From Thalassia testudinum (Eukaryota; Streptophyta; Magnoliopsida; Alismatales; Hydrocharitaceae): a stretch of 64,000 bases of DNA. Of the stretch, positions 21,756 through 31,388 are shown one piece after another. How positions within the stretch are numbered: the first letter of the stretch is position 1; every line of letters begins with the position of its first letter. The DNA lies in contig JAZHRO010000055.1 of the NCBI GenBank assembly GCA_037157565.1, positions 46,159,001-46,223,000 of the forward strand, read 5' to 3'. The notes beneath the pieces were generated by a model. That model was not told the origin of the DNA, ran no database searches, and was given only the letters and a program-made list of their open reading frames with translations. The position numbers and the translations under genes are program-made.

Positions 21756-22347
21756 TTATACTAGTTCAGGTGACATGGGCAAGACCGAAATGTCTATTCC
21801 TAGGGCATGAATTTAGATATAAAATGCCATGGGTGGCACTATCCCAAATTATCGATAGCTAGGGTTTTGGCGGTTGCCATGGGCAATGTTATCCCGAAGC
21901 ATTGAAAGCCAGGGACCCTACGAGGATTGATGGTGGAGACAAGGAATCCGATACAAATCATGTTTAGAGCCAATTCGATGTTTGATTTAGGGGAATATAA
22001 AAAGAAAAGAGAGAAAACTCTCAAAATAAATATCCCTCTTTATCTATCTTATTAAAAATGCACTGGCAAACTAAACCTGGACTTGCTACGTATATGCATG
22101 GGTGATTTAACCACTAGGGTCAACGAACCTCCGCATAGTTTTTGCGGGCCATAGAAACCTTCGCGGTGGACCTATGATTGAGGCTAGTTAGGTTTGGATC
22201 TTGGTTGGTACTTGCATAGCTTTAGGCCTATTGTTGGTATTCTAACCTAATTTCTATAGAAGTGGCACAAATAGGCATCCTAACACTAAAATTCTGCCTT
22301 AGAGATTTAGTTGTTTCCATAAGATTTTGCTAGGGACTAGCAAAAGT

Positions 22348-22361
22348 TAGCCATGGGAGTG
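22348..22361 (+). other. Polypurine tract of J
   Basis: TTAGCCATGGGAGTG next to the LTR start, preceded by GGGACTAGCAAAAG as in A. Confidence 0.65.
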
Positions 22362-23908
22362 TGACGGTAACACCATCATTCATCATAAGTAACTTGAATT
22401 AGTTATAATTAAGTGATAAATGCTCCTAAATGATTGCCTGAAGATCGTAATTACGTACTAAACTAGTTTGAGAAGATGATAGGAAAATAAGGTTAATTCT
22501 ACTATTTTACCATCTCATCACAAGTGAACAATAACCAAGGGGTCAATCATGGGTTAATTCAAGGTCAAATGAACTTAAAAGACCACTAAGTGGGCTCACA
22601 TTGACTGAATTAGGGTTTCACACATTTTGAAGAAGAAAATAGTACTGAAAACCCTAATTATCAGCCTAACTTAAATTGAAAGGGTTCTAGTAGAATAAAA
22701 TTAATCTAAGCCTCCTAAAAATCATTGAAAAATATTCTAATAGATTTGATACCTTCACTTTGACCATCTGAACCCATTTTGACCAAAAATAGAGATTTAG
22801 ACCAGAATTTAACTTGATTTGGGCTTCTGAGAAATTTACCCAGTAAAATGTGGTAAAAACTCAAATCCAAGTTCATCATTAGATTCCTTGAGTCCAAATT
22901 AGGCTAACACAAAAATTTGGGCCCAATTAGAGTCCATCTTGACCAAGTTTGTAATTTAGTCCCTAAATTTCTGTCCTTTACACCCAAGCCCTTAACTTTT
23001 ACATTTTTCTTACCCAGAAGCCTCTAATTTGTCATCTCCTTCACAAATATGCCCCCACTACCTAAGGTTAGCCTGATTCCTAAACACATAGTCAACCCAT
23101 CAGGACCACAACTTTGACCGTGCATAACTCCCTCATTTGATGTCCAAATCCCTCTAAATTTAGAGGGATTGCTCCTTAGGAGATTCACTTCGATTAGGCA
23201 TCATTTCATGCCTAAAATGAACCTTGAGAAGCCCCATCAAGTGAGGGATTTGCAAGAAGGAAAACCCCATTATTCCTACTTCAAAGCTCTTGAATTCTTC
23301 CTAATTGAGCTCAAATTTGAGCTCTATATAAGCTTTAGGGTATTCTACGATCAAACTCAGCGACGTTTAGGCCGAGAATCACCTCTTCTCTTCTTACTCA
23401 GCCACCTTCGACCTCGACTTTGATGATCTTCTTCGTCTCCTTCCTCCAACCGTCCAATTGCCAAATTAGGCGGCTTAATTTCCTCTCTACCTTAGTCAAC
23501 TCCTAGCCTGCCACAACTAGAGCCTTTTTTGCGGTCATCATCATTGTTCTTCCCCACTGGAGGTTTCATCTCCCTCACATCTGGCAAGTCATGTCGACGT
23601 GACTATCTCAACCCTTTCATCCATATAGCTAGGTTGCTTTCTCCCCCTTACTCTTTAGATTAGTTCGAGGTCATTAGATTTAGGTTCCAACCCCTTCATC
23701 CCACCATCCCTGTCTTTCTTCCCCAAGTCTGGCCACAACTCCGATGAGCTCGCACTAGCATTACACGCCATTAATCACCATGCTACCACCACCAAAACCT
23801 TCCTCCCCCTCTACTAAGAAAAAGCCCTCAATCTATTGAGAACTTTGACCCACGACTCGACCAGTCAGACTAAGCCACTCACCGCCACCTCCATCATCAC
23901 TGAAATGG
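22362..23908 (+). repeat. 3' LTR of J (interrupted at 23908)
   Basis: Starts TGACGGT-AAC-ACCATCA, a terminal hairpin with one C/T mismatch. Its first 300 bp resemble the A LTR in scattered words (TGCTCCTA, TTTGAGAAGA). The end is not reached because the minus-oriented LTR H begins at 23909. The small reading frames inside are not regarded as genes. Confidence 0.65.
23324..23332 (+). promoter_or_regulatory. TATA box of the J 3' LTR
   Basis: CTATATAAG in GAGCTCTATATAAGC, followed by C/T-rich sequence. Confidence 0.55.
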
Positions 23909-24611
23909 TGATTTTCACTTTGAAAGTAATTTTGCACATGAAATGCCATGTTGAACTAGTATGATAGTGGTGGAAAATCGATCATCAAAATAATTAAAAA
24001 TGACCACTTGAGACAGCGAGTCGTATCCATAGAGAGGTACAGGCCTATCAAAACTTGCATAGGTCATAAACAAATGTTCACTATCAATTTTGTCATGAAA
24101 CCAAATCAAAACCTCTTTCAGATTAAGTAAAAAAGAGCTAATGCTAAAATAGCAATTATGCACTTTTGGAGGAAATATTTTGCAATGTGTCACAATATAA
24201 AAGCAATAAAAATCTCACAATGGCAGCCAATGTAATTACTAATTGGAAGAGAATTAGAGGAATCTGTTGTGTGGTTCTCATGCATGGAAGAGAGGGAGGT
24301 CGGAGGCGAGCTTCTCGTCAAAGGAGCACCAGAGGGAGAGCTTCGAGTGGTGGTTTCTGTGAGCTGCTGGATGGCCTGAGGTGGCAAGAGTGAGGCAAGG
24401 ACAATGTTGGGTGCTACTGCTTGCTACAGCTACCACAAGGCCAGGAGGCATGAGAGGTGTGGTGGGCGATGCACTGATGCACGTGAGTGGGTATAGCGTG
24501 ACACACACGTGGAGAGGTGGCGTGTGACTACTTTACGCAGGTGGCGTACGAGGTGAGGGTTGATGTTGGTGAGGGGTTCGGTAGTGCTGGGTTGTGCTGG
24601 GTGCGTGGTGT
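23909..24611 (-). repeat. LTR H, minus orientation, partial
   Basis: Begins TGATTTTCACTT on the plus strand, 62 bp before GTGGTGGAAAATCGA and a GAGTCGTATCCATAGAGAGG word. These are the reversed U5 landmarks also seen in the B/D/G and C LTRs. Further right it keeps TTTTGCAATG and CAATGGCAG words of that family. The left flank AATGG would be its target duplication. It stops where block I begins. The rest probably lies beyond C, outside the window, so solo LTR or full element cannot be decided. Confidence 0.55.
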
Positions 24612-25233
24612 TGCATCGAATTTCTACGCTAAAAGTTTTTAGTTAAAAACCCGCCGTTGTGTCACCTAAAAATCCATCAAACAGATAATTTAACCGAAAC
24701 TCTAGTGAGTCCGAAGTCGAACACGGGGAGGCGAACATTTGATAAAAAATCATGTTGGATTTATTGTCATGACATAGAGTAGCCGGTAGAAATTAATCTA
24801 CACTAGCTATTCTACTTGAAGAATAATTAATAGAAGAGAGAGAAAGGATAATATAAATAAAGAGAAAATAGGGAGAGAATAAACAAATATTTCATAATAA
24901 TAGAAACATGTTCATTACATCTGTTATATATCACTTCCAATGTCAATTACAATAAACTATGAAAGCATAAAAAGAGAAGGGGGTGAGAAGAAATCTCTCG
25001 AAGCGGCTGTTCGGTGTGACGACGGTGCCTAGCAGAAGCTCAGACGAAGGAGGTGACGAGCGGGACGACGGAGGTGAGATGCAGGAGGACGTCGGGTAGA
25101 GGAAAGCTTCGACGTGGCTCCAGAATGGAGGTGAGGAGGCGGAGATGATCTGCTACCGGAACGGAGGTGGGAGGATGGCTCCAAGGCAACCTATGAATGA
25201 ACATGGGAAGTTTGAGGTTATTTGGTGGTGATT

Positions 25234-25251
25234 AGCCCATAGTTGTGGGCT
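25234..25251 (+). other. Terminal hairpin of the B LTR
   Basis: AGCCCA-TAGTTG-TGGGCT, a perfect 6-bp stem starting at the sixth LTR base. Same in all B/D/G LTR ends, though G has AAATAT in the loop. Confidence 0.6.
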
Positions 25252-25469
25252 ATTTAAGTATTTAAGTGCCTACACATTAGGTTAATTCTAACATTTATTT
25301 AGTATAAATTAGAATGTAAATAGATTAATTCATAGTTTTAATTTAATTACATAATCCATGCATTGCATTTATACTTTAAGTACATTTAGAATTAGTTTAG
25401 AATGGCATTTATCTAATTAGATAACCAATTAGGTACATTGTTTTCATTAACATAGAAGTTGAGGGTCTG

Positions 25470-25480
25470 TACATAAATAA
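25470..25480 (+). promoter_or_regulatory. Variant TATA box of B
   Basis: TACATAAATAA, where the D and G LTRs have TATATAAATAA at the equivalent place. Both B LTRs (also 31630-31640) carry the change, so it was already in the copy that inserted. Confidence 0.5.
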
Positions 25481-25905
25481 CCCTAATATTTTAACATTAT
25501 TTTCTTTATTCTTCTTCTTTCAGAACGGCTGGCTGCCGCTCCAACGCCCGGCTGCTGCAGTGAAGAAGCCATTCAAGGGGGAGCGGATGTGGTGGATCTG
25601 GTCGGGCAGCTGATTTCAAACTTGTGCAGGCCACTACAAAAGGAGGAGGGAGGCAACCGAGCTCGGGAGGCCTCTGCCACTGACCCACCACTGTGCAGAG
25701 AGAACCTCTCTCTTCCACTCCACACTGCCAGCCTCTACCGTGGCGGCGAGTCTCCACCACCGTGGGCGTGTGGTGTGACAGGCCACACCGCCATCCGGAG
25801 CATGCCCGCATTACCGTGAGCACCTTAGCGTGCATCTCCCTCGTCGTCGTCACCAACCACCACCGCCACAACTACTGTCACTGCAATCACCTTCTCATTC
25901 ACTTA

Positions 25906-25933
25906 AGACGTCCGGGAAATTTCCCGGATGTCT
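25906..25933 (+). promoter_or_regulatory. 28-bp palindrome in the B LTR
   Basis: Left half AGACGTCCGGGAAA, right half TTTCCCGGATGTCT, one mismatch. It holds two divergent TTTCCCGG words that fit the E2F consensus TTTSSCGS, and GACGTC with the ACGT core of bZIP sites. Copies at 32065-32092, 40393-40420 and 49079-49106. Confidence 0.6.
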
Positions 25934-27026
25934 GAAGCTACCCACTCACCTGCGATCACCCGCCTGAGTACCCGTCTGAAGTCCAACTGCACCCGCACAA
26001 CCACATCCGCCCACCTCACCGTTCATGCCCGCACCACCACCTCCGCACCTGCGCCTTCATCCGTGCTCGCCCACGCCTGCAGCGCCACCCACCAGCCTTC
26101 AGCTCAACCGCGCCTGCACCCTCCAACCGCACCCGCTCTCCACGCGCCTGCAGCTCACGCCATCTCCACACACTCACCGGCTGCAGCGCCCTCCTCCAAC
26201 CGCGCCTGCAGACCCGCACAACCGAGCACGCCTCCTCCCGCGCCTGCCGCTTGCAAGCGCCACTCACTCGCACCTGCAGAGCCCTTCGCCCACGCGCCTG
26301 CACCCTCCAACAGCGCCTGCAGTCCACGCCGTTCACCACTGCGCCTGCAGAACCACCAGCAGCGCCCTCCGCCCGCGCTTGCTGCAGCCTGCGCACCCCC
26401 GCCAGCTGCAGCCGCACCCGCTCAACCGCCTGCAGACCCATCCTCCCGCGCCTGCAGAGCTGTCAGCAGCAACGCGCGAGCAGATCTCACGCCAACAGCC
26501 GCGCGAGCTCACCGGCTGCAGCGCCTCCGCCGGAGCTCGTCCGGCCACCTCCGACCGCCGCGCGACTCGCCGCCACCACCAATTCGAAGCTCTTGGTGCA
26601 AGGGACCTCCTCCGAGCTTCCCGCGCCCAATCATCGGCTCGTCGTCGCGCAAGACAACGGGGAAAAATTCCCCTGTTTTGCTATAGGAAACCTTCAATTA
26701 AAATTTACATTTTCTGCCATTGCCAAATTTTAATCATATTTTATTAACTTTGCATTACGGAAAATATCCTATAGTTTCTCATAATTGCCATTTCAGCATT
26801 GTTTCTTGCTTAAACCTTAATCTAAAGGCAATCTTGGCTTGGTTCTTGTCCAAATTGACTACGAACAAACATTTTTAGGTGGTGCGAATTTTAATACGTT
26901 ATTGCCTCCCTGTGGATACAACCCGCTCCTCTGCGAGTGGTTATTTCTTGTTAAATATTGACTAGTCGATTTTTCCACCACATTGAACTACAAATGACTT
27001 TAAAAGCGAAAGATCGACAAGTCAAA

Positions 27027-27044
27027 TGACGCCGTTGCCGGGGA
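27027..27044 (+). other. Primer binding site of B (tRNA-Asp type)
   Basis: TGACGCCGTTGCCGGGGA, two bases after the LTR, one mismatch to the Athila-type site. Confidence 0.88.
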
Positions 27045-28276
27045 GGCAACAGACGCAATAATTTTGCCTAATTTTATTTTGATTATTTGTCAATTGCATA
27101 GAGATTTGACCATTCATTATTTTCTTTTTTTTGTGCAAGAATCAGCCAGTGTGAGAGGCGACCCTTGACGTCGCCAGACGAGAATTGGGCAAGCCATTTT
27201 TAAACGTAGGAGAAGGACGAGGATGCAATGGACACCATTTAGTCATTAGTTTAATTAGAATAGAATTAAGATTGTAGACTTAATTTTTCATTACAGTTAG
27301 TTTGAAACCCTTGTTCTGGGGCATATTTTGAGGGGTTTGTTCCCCGATTTTGTTTTGGACCAGTGTTGGGTAATTTTTGGGAGCATGTTCCCTTTTCTTT
27401 AGATTTAGGTTTATTTTTTTTATTATTTCTTTTATTTGCTTGTGCATAAGTAGTTCTAAAAAAAAAATAGAAAAAGAAAAAAAATGAGCTGCCTGCTAGA
27501 AGCTGCCTGCCCTAGGACGAACCATTTAGGTTTGTATGAGTAGCCTCTCGATTTGCTTTTCTGCATTGCGTGCATTTTTGCATTGAAGATCGCTGGAGGC
27601 AAGGTACGTATTCTCTTACTTTGCATCCTATTTTTGATCACGCATTGCATTTGGGATTTAATGCGAAGACCACCTAATCTGTACTGAATAAATCTAATAA
27701 GTGGTCACATTTTCTTAGAAAAAGGACTAATCAAAGGAAGGACATTTTAAAAACCAAGGATTTGATTTTCAAACTTGGCGTGCGATTCAAAGTTCAAAAT
27801 CTTTGACGGTGTATGCACACTTATTTCACTTGCACCACAGCATGCTTCTAGACACTCTTTAGGTTTGGAAATACTAGGACAAGAGCCCTCCTTTCGTTGG
27901 ATTTTGAAGTGTTTGGAACTTGAGATCAAAGGTTTTGTAAATCCAAAGAGGGGGATACCCTGTCACGGATTTTTGGGGGTAGTTGAGGAGCACCGCGAAA
28001 GCACAGCTTCAAAGGAAGGCTTAGGCCTACTTGCATCCCTCGATCTTCCGTCTTTGGATTTACTTGACCATTTGAAATTTAGGGAAGAACACCTAAGCTC
28101 CAACTAGGTCTTCTTAGGCGAACCGTAGGTTGGCAGTAGGCGCGTAAATTGACTGAACAAATTGTATTGTCACCTGCAATCTGACTTAAAATCAAAAGCC
28201 TAAGTTGGGAAAGGCCTAAAAGGTCCTTTTTGAATTGTGTCTTGCTTGGGGAATTCTGATTGAAGTGTGAGTTAGA
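27045..28276 (+). other. Leader of B
   Basis: Untranslated leader with counterparts in D (46891-48134) and G (63279 onward). It contains the small frame at 27775-28107. The part after that frame, to the ORF start, is also conserved. Confidence 0.7.
27775..28107 (+). CDS. Conserved small leader ORF of B (110 residues), unknown
   Basis: The frame codes for 110 residues including LGQEPSFRWILKC, GFVNPKRGIPCHGF and LDLLDHLKFREEHLSSN. The same frame is intact in D (47059-47391, about seven residue changes) and shortened in G (63419-63661). It lies about 170 bp before the main frame of both autonomous and non-autonomous members. I know no family for it. It may be a real small protein, an upstream ORF or merely conserved leader RNA. 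A codon-by-codon substitution test would decide. Confidence 0.35.
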   Translation: MACDSKFKIFDGVCTLISLAPQHASRHSLGLEILGQEPSFRWILKCLELEIKGFVNPKRGIPCHGFLGVVEEHRESTASKEGLGLLASLDLPSLDLLDHLKFREEHLSSN

Positions 28277-30274
28277 ATGGACCACATTGATTTTCATCCT
28301 TTCACATCTTACCCACACCCTCACCCCCAATCTGCATCCTTCGATCCCAGACGCCGAGATGGTCCATTCCTTGATGGACATAATGACAATCATTGGGATC
28401 TGTTTTACTCCTATTATAGGAGTATTGGCCTAGTTAAGCCCCAAATTAGTGAGCAGAACTCAGGAGCGGGATTTGCTTTGCCCAATATCCCACATACCAA
28501 AGAAATACCCAACCCACCCTCCCTGAAAACTTATAATGGTTGGACAAACACTCCTGTGTACTATAAGCCTGAGCCTGACTTCTCTTATGATAGAAATGAC
28601 CTCTCCTCTTTGAAGATGGAAATACAGAAAATGCAAAATGAAATGAGTGAATTGTTAGGAGAATCTTTGAGAGCAGGCCAACAAGAAAGAGATGAAATTA
28701 GCCACCCAATTTACCCCATTGACGATGACGTACACCCCTCTACAATAGATGCATCTCCCGTGGGAAAGCTGCACTTTACGTTGGAGGGAAATTCTGGGGA
28801 GAATAGCTACTTTTCGAGGATCGATTTTGAAACCTCCCCATTAGATAACAATTCTTTGAGCGATCTACACTTTAGGTGGGAGGAAAATACACATGACAGT
28901 AGCTATGCATTGGATGAAGAAAGGTGGCAACCTGAGGAAGATGATGATAAGGTTGAGTATCCACCTGAATTATATTGGAGTCAAAAGAAGGGAATGATGG
29001 TACCATTGGAAGACCTCGACCCAGATGATAGTATTTTCGTGACATTTGATGAAGTGGGTCAAAGTCAAGTTGTTAATCCTACCCTCCCTTCTGATCACGA
29101 TATGGAACTCAAACCCACCCTTAGGGAACCTAACCCTAAAGAAATTGACCTATCTGAGGAGTCTAATGTTACCAGTGTAAACCATTTACCTCAGATAGAG
29201 CACCCTAGGGGATCTGCTGAGATATTAAATGATTCTACACCTCGGGTACATGATGAATTGTGCGATGAGGAGGAGGACGAATTATATGAGGAACCTACAT
29301 TCAAGATTTGGAGTGACACTAAGGGTGATTATGTCTTATTTGAAGAGTTAGCCCCTGAGGATGTCACAAATTTGACCAAATTAGGTTTCCTTAGCACACC
29401 CATTGATGATATTTCTCCTGATGATAAAATGATGGAAAATTTGGAAGAAATTTCTAAGATTTATGTGGATTCACATATAGACTCCAGGGAAGATTTAAGT
29501 AAAGAACAAAAACTCGGGGATGACATTGATAGGATAATCCCTAGATCTGTTGCTTCCAACCTGCCTTCATTCACTTCGAAGTCACCCTTTGATTCGCTTA
29601 TATCTGAAAGCGAAATTGTGACTCCTAATGAAGAGCAGGAAGATACATGTGATGGTGCATGGAATGCTAGGGATGAAATTGAGGATTTAGAAAGAGTGTT
29701 TGGGATGGACACCGAGCTAATTAAACCCAGCCTAGATCTTATGGCCATCCCACAACCTCGTAACTTGGACACCCTAGACGATCCTTGCCTTAGAGAATTG
29801 CTCACTTTTGTTTTGACTAGGGGGCTTAACAGACCAATATTTCCTGTAATGGAGTATCGGGTATGGATTGATGATTTCTTTACTCAGTCCATGACCCTGG
29901 GGGTTTATCTCTATACCATTCCTTCCCCATTCTTTTTGGAGGATCCTTGTCATCCTCCCCCTACCCCTTTGGAGGTTATTTTACCAGTTTATCCTTTAGA
30001 ACCTCTTCTGGTGACCTGGGAAGATTTCATTCCCATTTTAGTTGGGCGAGCATTTGCTATCGGGATTCATCATCAGCTCACCAACATCCTAGGTTACCTA
30101 TTTTCTAGGCCAACTTTGCTTTGCTCACTTTTAGGGCCTATTTCTGCAATTCTTGAACTTAATTTGCAGGTTCTCTGGCTTTTCAGCTCAGCTCTAACCC
30201 AGGTAATATCCTTCTATGCAATGAGGGCATTGCAGATTTTAGGCATGGGGCGGTGTACTTGGGGATATACATAG
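28277..30274 (+). CDS. 665-residue acidic protein of unknown function in place of gag-pol (B)
   Basis: Single open frame from an ATG 170 bp after the leader ORF. The N-terminal 100 residues are rich in H, P and aromatic residues. A charged helical stretch, possibly coiled coil, follows at about 115-140 (KMEIQKMQNEMSELLGESL). Residues 140-480 are very acidic (repeated D/E runs, an EEEDELYEE patch). The last 180 residues become hydrophobic with many P, F, L and I (LLVTWEDFIPILVGRAFAIG, LYTIPSPFFLEDP), and two or three segments could be membrane-associated. There is no zinc knuckle, D-S/T-G, YxDD or DDE signature. The last codons overlap the conserved internal PPT-like site. The D copy (42245-46890) is about 90 percent identical over its last 281 residues although broken. 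I do not recognise the family. It might assist the element or be a captured or rebuilt gene. Confidence 0.75.
   Translation: MDHIDFHPFTSYPHPHPQSASFDPRRRDGPFLDGHNDNHWDLFYSYYRSIGLVKPQISEQNSGAGFALPNIPHTKEIPNPPSLKTYNGWTNTPVYYKPEPDFSYDRNDLSSLKMEIQKMQNEMSELLGESLRAGQQERDEISHPIYPIDDDVHPSTIDASPVGKLHFTLEGNSGENSYFSRIDFETSPLDNNSLSDLHFRWEENTHDSSYALDEERWQPEEDDDKVEYPPELYWSQKKGMMVPLEDLDPDDSIFVTFDEVGQSQVVNPTLPSDHDMELKPTLREPNPKEIDLSEESNVTSVNHLPQIEHPRGSAEILNDSTPRVHDELCDEEEDELYEEPTFKIWSDTKGDYVLFEELAPEDVTNLTKLGFLSTPIDDISPDDKMMENLEEISKIYVDSHIDSREDLSKEQKLGDDIDRIIPRSVASNLPSFTSKSPFDSLISESEIVTPNEEQEDTCDGAWNARDEIEDLERVFGMDTELIKPSLDLMAIPQPRNLDTLDDPCLRELLTFVLTRGLNRPIFPVMEYRVWIDDFFTQSMTLGVYLYTIPSPFFLEDPCHPPPTPLEVILPVYPLEPLLVTWEDFIPILVGRAFAIGIHHQLTNILGYLFSRPTLLCSLLGPISAILELNLQVLWLFSSALTQVISFYAMRALQILGMGRCTWGYT
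30219..30251 (+). promoter_or_regulatory. Internal PPT-like site (B)
   Basis: CAATG-AGGG-CATTG (30219-30232), then TTTTAGGCATGGGGC. It overlaps the 3' end of the 665-codon frame. Confidence 0.65.
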
Positions 30275-30770
30275 CATAATTGCATACATTTGTACATAAA
30301 AAAAAAAAAAGGTTTTGAGCTTAACTGGCTAGATCTTGCAGTCTTAAGCAAATCAGAACTCTAGGGTAGACTAAGTTAATTCTAGGGTCAAACTTTAGAA
30401 GCTAAATGAGCTACTAGCTTTAGACCTTTAGGGTCCTTTGTGGACTTAAAAACTTAAGTAGGAGTTAAGTTGCGGACCATTCCTCAAGAGGTTGAGGAAG
30501 GGAAGCTAGGGTTTGAGTTGAAAGGTGGGGTAGTACCTGGAGTCTTATTCTACCTTTTGGTTTACGGGTCCTTGTAACCCAAGCATCCAAATTTCACACA
30601 CTTGGTCTGGTAATCAACTTAATTTTTGTCTTTCTGAAAAGAGATTTGGTTCTCTTAGTTTTGACTTAAGAGAGGCTTGAAAACACATTTTGATTGGAAG
30701 AGTTCCCGCCGCAGGAGAGGTGGAGTATATACTCACCTTAAGGATGCGATGATAACATATTACCTCCTCG

Positions 30771-30816
30771 GCACTTGTCTCTTAGGATATCCATCCTACT
30801 GGGGGCATGTAAGTGC
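30771..30816 (+). ncRNA. Conserved 3' UTR stem-loop (B)
   Basis: GCACTT (30771-30776) pairs with AAGTGC (30811-30816). Inner hairpin AGGAT (30784-30788) with ATCCT (30793-30797). It shows compensatory change relative to A and J. Confidence 0.7.
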
Positions 30817-30833
30817 ATTGCGCGATTCAAGTA

Positions 30834-30980
30834 CCATGGGCGGCCCTATCTCGAAGTGCCGATTGCCATAGGCCTGAATTCTCTTAAGAAATCCATGGGC
30901 GATACTATCTCGAAGTGTCGATTGCCAGGAGTTCTTGGGGTCGTTATGGGAGGTGCTATCTCGAAGCATCGAAAACCAGG
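30834..30980 (+). repeat. Three tandem TATCTCGAAG units (B)
   Basis: Units at 30834-30872, 30893-30929 and 30944-30980, pattern CATGGGCG-CTATCTCGAAG-TCGATTGCCAGG. Order and spacing as in A. Confidence 0.75.
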
Positions 30981-31373
30981 CACCCTTCGAGGTATGGTAA
31001 TGGGGACAATGAATCCGACACAGATCGTGTTGATAGCTGATCTGAGGTTAGACTTAGAAGAATCAAACAAAAAAAAAAAAGTATATATATATATAAAAAA
31101 AAAAAAAACCTTTAACTCAAATAACTCAGACCAATACACAGGCACGGATGCTTTAATCTCAGGGATCAATAAACTTTAGGGTAGAGTCAGAAATCAGGGA
31201 AACTTGTGCCTGCAACTCGTCTTTAGCCGACCTAGTCTGTAACATAGCAACTACTTAGGAACGTTGGGTTTAGAACCTGAACTTAATATGCTTCTGAAGG
31301 AAGACTAAGTGAGTTGACTAGTCTACTTAGAGTGCTAGGCTTCGCTTAATTTTGCAAGGGACTAGCAAAAACT

Positions 31374-31388
31374 AGGCATGGGGATATT
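31374..31388 (+). other. Polypurine tract of B
   Basis: AGGCATGGGGATATT directly before the 3' LTR. Confidence 0.75.

Larger units (their letters stand above)
20613..22347 (+). other. 3' untranslated region of J
   Basis: The landmarks of A's 3' UTR follow in the same order: GCTTAACGGGAGGCAACCCA (20798-20817), GAAATCGTTCGCAA (about 20931), the internal PPT-like site (21026-21060), a purine-rich tract (21120-21215), the AAGTTCTAGACC word (about 21259), the stem-loop (21704-21755), degenerate tandem units (21770-21920) and GATACAAATCATGTT (about 21950). Confidence 0.7.
3565..23908 (+). mobile_element. Element J: old, non-autonomous Athila-like LTR element, interrupted by element A
   Basis: J is recognised from a 5' LTR end (to 4079), a decayed PBS (4083-4100), a leader that matches the leader of A, a long acidic reading frame without gag or pol motifs (5250-6164 and 19873-20612), a 3' UTR that matches that of A, a PPT (22348-22361) and a 3' LTR starting at 22362. 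The 5' LTR is cut on its left at the CACTA end and the 3' LTR is cut by H at 23908. Element A sits inside the acidic frame with a perfect 5-bp duplication. J looks like a non-autonomous relative of the A family, because leader and 3' UTR are alike while no gag-pol is present. How much coding sequence was lost by decay cannot be told. Confidence 0.7.
25229..27024 (+). repeat. 5' LTR of B
   Basis: 1796 bp. A short AT-rich U3 precedes a very GC-rich middle (25930-26640) with many CGCCTGCAG words, then an AT-rich end with GACTCCCTGTGGATA-like sequence. Long overlapping frames in the GC-rich part are compositional and recur in every copy. Confidence 0.9.
30275..31373 (+). other. 3' untranslated region of B
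   Basis: Holds a CCTCAAGAGGTTGAGG palindrome (30483-30498), the stem-loop, the triple repeat and the GACACAGATCGTGTT word (31017). An A-rich run at 30298-30311 and another at 31069-31107 are simple sequence. The antisense and sense frames at 30775-31179 are artefacts of the repeat units. Confidence 0.7.

Noticed and set aside
25928..26747. Long overlapping frames (240-252 codons) in the GC-rich part of the B LTR and their copies in D and G
   Set aside because: Compositional frames from CGCCTGCAG repeats on both strands, with Ala/Pro/Arg-rich products and no conserved start or stop.
28277..30274. Reading the 665-residue protein as an Athila env-like protein
   Set aside because: It occupies the gag-pol position, has no signal peptide at its N-terminus, and the hydrophobic C-terminal segments are proline-rich and not clearly transmembrane.
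30775..31179. Frames over the triple repeat in B, with antisense versions in B, D and G
   Set aside because: They follow the conserved non-coding repeat units, change frame between copies and do not start or end consistently.
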